NCBI GenBank assembly: GCA_024638345.1
Contig: JAHEKL010000082.1
Location: 1 to 10,369, forward strand
Source: Gammaproteobacteria bacterium
GTDB lineage: Bacteria > Gemmatimonadota > Gemmatimonadetes > Longimicrobiales > Gaopeijiaceae
DNA length: 10,369 nucleotides
Reading direction: 5' to 3'
The notes under the pieces were generated by a model. It was not told where the DNA came from, did not search any database, and worked only from the letters and a program-made list of their open reading frames with translations. Below, one piece after another: positions 5,764 through 10,369 of the stretch. The translations under genes and the position numbers were made by a program. Each line of letters opens with the position of its first letter. Within the stretch, counting starts at the first letter, position 1.

Positions 5764-6780
5764 ATGTCCACCACCATCACGGTCATTTCGGGCGACGGCA
5801 TCGGACCCGAGGTCACGAACGCGACCTTATCCGTGCTGGAAGCGGCGGGCGCCGGTCTGGCCTACGATCATCAGCTCGGAGGCGTCGCGGCTGTGGAGGC
5901 CGTGCGCGACCCGCTACCTCCGGAAACGCTGGACTCCATCAGACGGACCGGCGTCGCCCTGAAGGGGCCTCTCACGACTCCCCTGGGATCGGGGTTTCGC
6001 TCCATCAACGTCGCGATCCGAAAGGAGTTCGAGCTCTTCGCAAACGTGCGGCCCGTCGTGACCCTCGTGCCCGGTCAGCGCTACGAAGACATCGATCTGG
6101 TCTTGATCCGAGAGAATACTGAAGGTCTCTACGTCGGGGTGGAGCATTACATCGGCTTGGAGGGAGACCCCAGAGCGGCCGCCGAGTCGGTGATGATCAT
6201 CACGCGTTTCGGGGCAGAGCGGATCGTGAGGTACGCGTTCGAATACGCCAAAGAAAACGGCCGGAAGAAAGTGACCCTGTCTCACAAGGCCAATATCCTC
6301 AAGTTCACACAGGGCCTGTTCCTCGAGGCGGGAGAGGAGGTGGCGCGGGAGTTCGAGGGTGAGGTAGAGTTCGAGTCGAGGATCATCGACGCGACGGCCA
6401 TGCTGCTCGTCAAGGATCCCTACTCCCTCGATGTCCTCGTGATGGAGAACATGTTCGGGGATATCTTGAGTGACCTCATGGCGGGATTGGTCGGGGGTCT
6501 CGGCGTGGCACCCGCCGCGAACATCGGTAAGGACGTCTCGATGTTCGAGGCCGTGCACGGCTCGGCCCCGGATATCGCGGGAAAGGGACTCGCCAACCCG
6601 AGCTCTCTGATCCTGGCCGCGGCGATGATGCTGGACCACGTAGGACAGCCCGAGCCCGCCGCCAGGATCAGGACCGCCATCCGAGAGGCCCTGGCCGATC
6701 CCGGCAATCGGACCCGCGATCTGGGGGGCGAGGCGAACACGAGCGACTTCGTCGAGGCGATGATCAGACAACTGGGATGA
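5764..6780 (+). CDS. NAD-type isocitrate dehydrogenase (isocitrate/isopropylmalate dehydrogenase family)
   Basis: This 338-residue protein should oxidatively decarboxylate isocitrate to 2-oxoglutarate in the TCA cycle. Its length is that of the homo-oligomeric NAD-type and eukaryotic IDH3-like enzymes, not the 415-residue E. coli NADP enzyme. Substrate residues are visible: Ser80 and Asn82 (RSIN), Arg86, Arg96 (ANVRP), Arg116 (IREN), Tyr123 and Lys175. Asp209, Asp233 and Asp237 form the metal site. The SxN pattern and TEGLYVGVEH favour isocitrate over isopropylmalate. Coenzyme positions read Asp270-Ile271 in HGSAPDIAGKG, as in NAD-dependent members, where NADP enzymes have Lys-Tyr. The ATG at 5764 has GAGAGGG just upstream; earlier in-frame codons lie in the lipoprotein gene and would add residues unlike the family. 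Homoisocitrate dehydrogenase is a less likely alternative. The stop overlaps the next gene (ATGA). Confidence 0.92.
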   Translation: MSTTITVISGDGIGPEVTNATLSVLEAAGAGLAYDHQLGGVAAVEAVRDPLPPETLDSIRRTGVALKGPLTTPLGSGFRSINVAIRKEFELFANVRPVVTLVPGQRYEDIDLVLIRENTEGLYVGVEHYIGLEGDPRAAAESVMIITRFGAERIVRYAFEYAKENGRKKVTLSHKANILKFTQGLFLEAGEEVAREFEGEVEFESRIIDATAMLLVKDPYSLDVLVMENMFGDILSDLMAGLVGGLGVAPAANIGKDVSMFEAVHGSAPDIAGKGLANPSSLILAAAMMLDHVGQPEPAARIRTAIREALADPGNRTRDLGGEANTSDFVEAMIRQLG

Positions 6781-7178
6781 CGCGATTGGAAGACCGCAGG
6801 GACCGGCTGCCGGAGGACCTGACGTGCGTCAGGTGCCTCGAGATCAAGCCTACGACGGAGCTGGACAGGCTTCTCTGGTGCGAGGGCTGTCTCGCGTCGG
6901 CCCGAAGACGGGCGAGCGCGAAGGGATGGATCGCCGGGGGTGCTCTCCTCGGAGTGCTGGCGCTGTACGTATTCGTCTGGATCCAGCCCGACCTCTCCCT
7001 CATCCCGACCGCCTGGATCATGATGCTGCTCGTCGCTTTCTATCTCGGGTCCCGCGTCGCGCGTGAATTCGCGTTTGCGTGGGATCGCATGAGAAATCGC
7101 CGAGCCGTCGAGGCCGCGCCTCCGACTGTGGACGCGCGTGGAGATGCGGAGCCGGACGCCGGATCCACCTGGGATTAG
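6777..7178 (+). CDS. Small zinc-ribbon-like protein with two membrane segments
   Basis: I do not recognise a named family for this 133-residue protein. Near the N-terminus Cys17/Cys20 (CVRC) and Cys35/Cys38 (CEGC) make two CxxC knuckles 14 residues apart, the layout of a zinc ribbon or small treble-clef fold. A basic stretch (ARRRASAKG) precedes a first hydrophobic helix (about residues 50-69). A second follows (about 75-95), then a charged tail with Arg-rich and acidic parts. By the positive-inside rule both ends are probably cytoplasmic, putting the zinc domain inside the cell at the membrane. The ATG overlaps the isocitrate dehydrogenase stop (ATGA) with no strong ribosome site of its own, so translation is likely coupled. 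It is the last gene of the run before the tRNA. A role in metal sensing, membrane tethering or protein contact is speculation. Confidence 0.8.
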   Translation: MTRLEDRRDRLPEDLTCVRCLEIKPTTELDRLLWCEGCLASARRRASAKGWIAGGALLGVLALYVFVWIQPDLSLIPTAWIMMLLVAFYLGSRVAREFAFAWDRMRNRRAVEAAPPTVDARGDAEPDAGSTWD

Positions 7179-7215
7179 GGCCCACGACTACCCGGCAAAG
7201 CGGCGCGTTGCCCGC

Positions 7216-7243
7216 TTGACCGAGCAGGACCCGAGGGTAAGTT
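7216..7243 (+). promoter_or_regulatory. Candidate sigma-70-type promoter for the tRNA gene
   Basis: TTGACC at 7216-7221 matches a -35 box in five of six bases. TAAGTT at 7238-7243, 16 bases further on, keeps the conserved first T, second A and last T of a -10 box. Transcription would start near 7250, leaving about 25 bases of leader before the tRNA. The call rests on spacing and position; the -10 match is only partial. Confidence 0.45.
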
Positions 7244-7274
7244 CTATGGCTCGGTACGGGCGTCGTAGTGCCCT

Positions 7275-7347
7275 GCGCCGCTAGCTCAATTGGCAGAGCA
7301 ACGGACTCTTAATCCGTAGGTTCTAGGTTCGATTCCTAGGCGGCGCA
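7275..7347 (+). tRNA. tRNA-Lys (anticodon CTT)
   Basis: The sequence folds as a complete 73-base tRNA. The acceptor stem GCGCCGC (7275-7281) pairs perfectly with GCGGCGC (7340-7346), followed by discriminator A. The D-arm uses GCTC (7284-7287) with GAGC (7296-7299). The anticodon arm is ACGGA/TCCGT (7301-7305 and 7313-7317) around the loop CTCTTAA, giving anticodon CTT at 7308-7310, which reads the lysine codon AAG. The variable loop has five bases. The T-arm is CTAGG/CCTAG around TTCGATT. The terminal CCA is not encoded, since CTT follows the discriminator, so it must be added after transcription. No integrated element or duplicated tRNA end is visible nearby. Confidence 0.97.
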
Positions 7348-7378
7348 CTTAGTGCAGCGTGGGGACCCTCGGCGATGA

Positions 7379-8011
7379 TCAGCTCGGTTGGAGCGTCATC
7401 CGGACCGCATCTTGAGCCTGATTCCAGGTGCGACCGCCGTCAAGGCTGATCTCGAGCCACACGTCGTAGTGGCTTTCAACGCGGTTCATGCCCCCGGAAA
7501 TGGCGGTGATGGTCGCGACGCCTGACGATACCAGATCCGAGCTCTCACGCACGACGATGTTGTCCGGCATGCCCGAGCCCCGGAGCTCGAACGTGACGAG
7601 CTCCGTATTGAAGATCTGCGACGAGCCACGCGTCTCCATCAGCGTGATTCTTTCCGCCATTCGGGCCTGAACGGTCAGCGCGTGGGTGACCAGGCTCCCG
7701 CCGACCGCCGGCTGCAGGACCAGCTCGCCCACGAAAGTCGCAAGATAGCTGGACAGCACACTTCCCCCGATTTCGTTTGGCGGCTCCACGGAGCTGGTAA
7801 ACACGCCATGGGTTCCGCAAAACAGTGTGACGGTCTCGTCGAGGAAGCGATGTGAGTCCGCACCACGATAAGAGGTTCCAGCCACTGGAAGGGATACTTC
7901 GGCGACGATGATCTCCGGACTCGTGGCGGTGGGACTGGGGTCCTGACTCGAGCACGCGGCCAGCGAGTTCATCAACGCAAGTGCTAGGGCGATGAGTCGG
8001 TATCTCGTCAT
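7379..8011 (-). CDS. Lipoprotein with Asp-box-like C-terminal segment, function unknown
   Basis: This 210-residue protein starts at the ATG complementary to 8009-8011, with GGAG eight bases upstream. The frame is open further back into the tamB end, but the chosen start gives a clean lipoprotein signal: TRYR, a hydrophobic stretch, and lipobox SLAAC with Cys20 lipidated. A Ser/Pro/Thr-rich linker follows. The mature part looks beta-rich and ends with HYDVWLEISLDGGRTW, which contains an Asp-box-like S-x-D-G-G-x-T-W. From memory, this segment and the preceding VRESSDLVSSGVATI resemble a region of some secreted PEP-CTERM proteins (pattern like FFDVFxEISxDGGxTW), but I could not check this and no PEP-CTERM tail is present. 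One cysteine follows the lipobox (LFCGTHG). The gene lies 55 bases downstream of the tamB-like gene, probably on the same transcript, and faces the tRNA. It is probably an envelope protein; the function is not assignable. Confidence 0.82.
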   Translation of the reverse strand: MTRYRLIALALALMNSLAACSSQDPSPTATSPEIIVAEVSLPVAGTSYRGADSHRFLDETVTLFCGTHGVFTSSVEPPNEIGGSVLSSYLATFVGELVLQPAVGGSLVTHALTVQARMAERITLMETRGSSQIFNTELVTFELRGSGMPDNIVVRESSDLVSSGVATITAISGGMNRVESHYDVWLEISLDGGRTWNQAQDAVRMTLQPS

Positions 8012-8066
8012 TTCGGGAGCTCCGGACGCAGGGCTCGAGGCGAGGCGCGACCGCTGGCGAAGCGGC

Positions 8067-10369
8067 TCAGCGCCCTCTTTCGATCTCGTATAGCAAGTCG
8101 GCACCAGCCGCTCTACCGCTCTCTGCGGTCAGGGTCCAGCGGCTCGACAGTAGATACCGAAGTCGAAATGTGCTGATCGGTTCGAACAGGCCCACGCCGT
8201 AGGAGACGTAGAGTCTCGGAGACAGGTACTTGCCCGCTACGAGGGAGGCTTCTTCGATCCCGTCCTCGGCCTCGACCTGTACTTCGGACAGACCGAAGCG
8301 CTGACCGATTCGATTGGCGAGGACGTTGCCTCCGCGTATTCCCAGTGACGCGGCAGCGTTTGCGACCTGGTTCCCCTCGGAGGTGGATGCGGTGCCCAGG
8401 GGACGGCCCAAGACGATGTACGCCAGAGCTTCGCTCTCCATCATGGCAGGTTCAGAAAAGATGCTGACCTCGGGTCGGCCGAGCGTTCCGTCCACCTGCA
8501 AGCCCGCGACCACTCCGTCTCGGGCGGTCCGGCTCGCTCGAATATCGAGCCCAGGGTTCTCCACCGGGCCGCCTGCGAACAAGATCCGCCCGCGATCCAT
8601 GGTGAGATCCTGCCCGTAGGCTCGGTAGCGACCGTTGGTGAGCGCTATCTCTCCCGTTCCCGTCATGGTGCTGCCGGGCCCGGTCGAGACGAGAAGACTG
8701 CCGGTGGGCTGCGCGGAGAATCCGAATCCCTGGAAGAAGACGCTGTCACCCAGAGCGACCCGGACACTGAGGTCCAGATCCGGCACCGGGCCTGGGCCGG
8801 ATGGCGAGTCGCCGACGAAGACGACATCGGGAGAGGCTCGCACGGCCGAGGCCGGAATCTCGCTCAACTCGACACGCGTCACCGGAATCCCCACTTCGCC
8901 CGTAACACGGATTGCCTCCGGCGCGGCCGAGATCTCGAGATCCGGAGAAACCCACACCTCGACCTCGGGCAACGCCACGGCCTGAACGCGGGAGCCCCGT
9001 AGGGTGAAGCGGGCCGGGGCATCTGCCGTTGGAGAGACAGGAACTTCGCCCTGAAAACTCAAGAATCCGGAGCCTGACTGCAATCCTCCCTCCAACTCGA
9101 TGCCCTCCGAGCCTCGGCCGCGCGCAATCATCTCGATGGAACGGAGCTCGAGTCCGGCTCGAGGCAAGTCCAGCGTTCCGCCGGAGAAGCGTGCTTCACC
9201 GACGAGCTGGGGGCTCTCTACGGTGCCCGAGATCGACACATCTGCCGAGAGCTCCCCGCCGACGGGGCCCAGGTCGGGAGCCACAGCTTGGACGACACTG
9301 AAGTCGTTGATGCGCGCGGTCATCGACCCTTGGAGCGTCTGAGAGCGGATCGTCTCCGCATCGCCGGTGAAATCGGGCAGCGCGATCTCACCCGATACCG
9401 CGATGCCTTCCCCTTCGACACCCGTGCCTGTGCTCGTGGAGAACTGCGCGGACGCGCCCTGAGAGTCGAGCCCAGCCTCGAATTCAGCCTCCAGGCTGGC
9501 GAGCTCTCGCGGGCCCGTGGCGGTCGGGTATCGGAGGAGCCCCGACGTGAGCTGCGCACGTAGTCTGGCTGTCGGCGAGCCGCCTGACTGCAGCGCTCCG
9601 GCGACGTCCGCGCTCAGACTCCCCTCGGCCGACCAACCTTCCGGCAACGACCCCTGGAACCGGTCCGGCGTCAAATTTCGAATCGACAGCTGCATGGACG
9701 AGGACCCTTCCGCCTGCCAACCTCCTTCGAGACAGATGTTGGCCGGGTCGGAGCGCCAACAGGCCCGGCCGAGCTCGGCGCCGTCCGGCGAGAAGGAAGC
9801 GGTCACAGGGTCCGACAGGTACCACGAGCCCATGGGATCGACCCGAACGTCGAGTCCGTTCAGTGTGCCCGTCCAGCGGCGCTCCGCTACGCCTCCGAAG
9901 GCTCGGAGCTCCAGCTCTCCAGCGTCCCCTCGAATGCCTCCGAAGACTTCGTGGCCGTCGATGGTACCGGCAACGCGGACGGAGACCGAATCAATTGTCT
10001 GTTCACCCAGCGCGAGGTCCGAGATTCGTGCCTGGACATCGACCTCTCCTCCCGGGAGGGCCTGGACGATTCCCGAAAGGCTGACTTCGGAGATCCGGAC
10101 GGACTCGCCCACTACATCGCCCGCGGCGAGCGAGATCTCGATCTCCGGATCCTCGCGCGATCCGGAGAGGTGACTTCGCCCCTCCAGAAAACCGGAAAAG
10201 TCGGACGAGGCGAGCCCGAGGTCCGGCACCGAGAGCAAGAGGTCCAGATCGAGGGAGTCGGAGGCAGTTCCAGATGCCGATAGTTGCGCCGAGCCCCATC
10301 CCAGCTGGAGTCGTCGCATCGAAAGCTCCAGTCGGTCGAGGTCGGGACCGTCTTCTCCCAACGGAATCG
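8067..10369 (-). CDS. tamB: TamB-like translocation and assembly module protein (DUF490/AsmA-like superfamily), C-terminal part; 5' end outside window
   Basis: About 766 C-terminal residues are in view, and the frame stays open through the right edge, so the true start lies outside. Known TamB proteins are inner-membrane-anchored and span the periplasm as a long beta-taco, working with a BamA-family partner in outer-membrane protein insertion and in lipid transport. Most of the fragment is the repetitive, Gly/Ser-rich beta pattern typical of this family (for example GGELSADVSISGTVESPQL). The conserved C-terminal domain is clear: GRYRAYGQDLTMDRGRILF, then GGPVENPGLDIRASR, VDGTLGRPEVSIFSEPAM, ALAYIVLGRP, LVAGKYLSPRLYVSYGVGLF, and a final aromatic strand region ending LLYEIERGR. 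Two cysteines nine codons apart (codons at 9759-9761 and 9732-9734, in ACWRSDPANICLEGGW) could form a periplasmic disulfide. A lipoprotein gene follows 55 bases downstream. The gene for the BamA/TamA partner would be expected beyond the window. Confidence 0.9.
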   Translation of the reverse strand, partial: IPLGEDGPDLDRLELSMRRLQLGWGSAQLSASGTASDSLDLDLLLSVPDLGLASSDFSGFLEGRSHLSGSREDPEIEISLAAGDVVGESVRISEVSLSGIVQALPGGEVDVQARISDLALGEQTIDSVSVRVAGTIDGHEVFGGIRGDAGELELRAFGGVAERRWTGTLNGLDVRVDPMGSWYLSDPVTASFSPDGAELGRACWRSDPANICLEGGWQAEGSSSMQLSIRNLTPDRFQGSLPEGWSAEGSLSADVAGALQSGGSPTARLRAQLTSGLLRYPTATGPRELASLEAEFEAGLDSQGASAQFSTSTGTGVEGEGIAVSGEIALPDFTGDAETIRSQTLQGSMTARINDFSVVQAVAPDLGPVGGELSADVSISGTVESPQLVGEARFSGGTLDLPRAGLELRSIEMIARGRGSEGIELEGGLQSGSGFLSFQGEVPVSPTADAPARFTLRGSRVQAVALPEVEVWVSPDLEISAAPEAIRVTGEVGIPVTRVELSEIPASAVRASPDVVFVGDSPSGPGPVPDLDLSVRVALGDSVFFQGFGFSAQPTGSLLVSTGPGSTMTGTGEIALTNGRYRAYGQDLTMDRGRILFAGGPVENPGLDIRASRTARDGVVAGLQVDGTLGRPEVSIFSEPAMMESEALAYIVLGRPLGTASTSEGNQVANAAASLGIRGGNVLANRIGQRFGLSEVQVEAEDGIEEASLVAGKYLSPRLYVSYGVGLFEPISTFRLRYLLSSRWTLTAESGRAAGADLLYEIERGR

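Noticed and set aside
5914..6771. Long minus-strand open frame opposite the isocitrate dehydrogenase gene (285 codons)
   Set aside because: Shadow of a well-supported gene; the composition is His/Arg/Asp-rich without domain motifs.
7345..7355. GCAC-TTA-GTGC repeat at the tRNA 3' end as a terminator
   Set aside because: Only a four-base stem that shares bases with the acceptor stem, with no T-tract after it.
10359..10361. TTG at the right end as the start codon of the tamB-like gene
   Set aside because: The frame continues without a stop to the edge, and the residues there are already in the middle of the beta-repeat region, so the codon is most likely an internal Leu.
1..10369. CRISPR array, insertion sequence, phage attachment site or toxin-antitoxin pair
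   Set aside because: No regularly spaced repeats, transposase motifs, terminal repeats, duplicated tRNA end or toxin-antitoxin-like gene pair were seen on reading both strands.

Overview
The window is about 10.4 kb of high-GC bacterial chromosome and is almost entirely coding. Tight gene packing, a two-membrane envelope implied by TamB, and the protein styles suggest a Gram-negative, Gemmatimonadota-like environmental bacterium. That placement is my impression from the sequence alone and is not proven. I see no insertion sequence, phage gene, CRISPR array or other mark of recent transfer.

Region 1 (48-4194, + strand) holds a sugar-phosphate nucleotidyltransferase, a PhoB/OmpR-type response regulator, a PhoR-type membrane histidine kinase, and a short-chain dehydrogenase (SDR) that starts one base after the kinase stop. 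The SDR keeps the Rossmann motif and the catalytic Asn, Ser and Lys, but has Leu where the family has its catalytic Tyr. It also carries an extra N-terminal stretch of about 48 residues.

Region 2 (4313-7178, + strand) looks like one operon. It contains a cytoplasmic cyclophilin, MsrB, an unrecognised lipoprotein, an NAD-type isocitrate dehydrogenase, and a small zinc-ribbon protein with two membrane segments. Three of the four junctions are 4-base stop/start overlaps, so translation is probably coupled. A 118-base gap with a large potential stem-loop separates regions 1 and 2.

Region 3 (7179-7378) holds a tRNA-Lys gene with anticodon CTT and a plausible sigma-70-type promoter just upstream.

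Region 4 (7379-10369, - strand) points toward the tRNA. It contains the 3' part of a tamB-type gene, which runs off the right edge, followed 55 bases downstream by a lipoprotein gene with an Asp-box-like C-terminus.

Most of the window is recognisable housekeeping or envelope content. I found no clear evidence of a wholly new multi-gene system. The best leads are the SDR with the missing catalytic Tyr coupled to the two-component system, the two little-known lipoproteins, the zinc-ribbon membrane protein coupled to isocitrate dehydrogenase, and the intergenic stem-loop.
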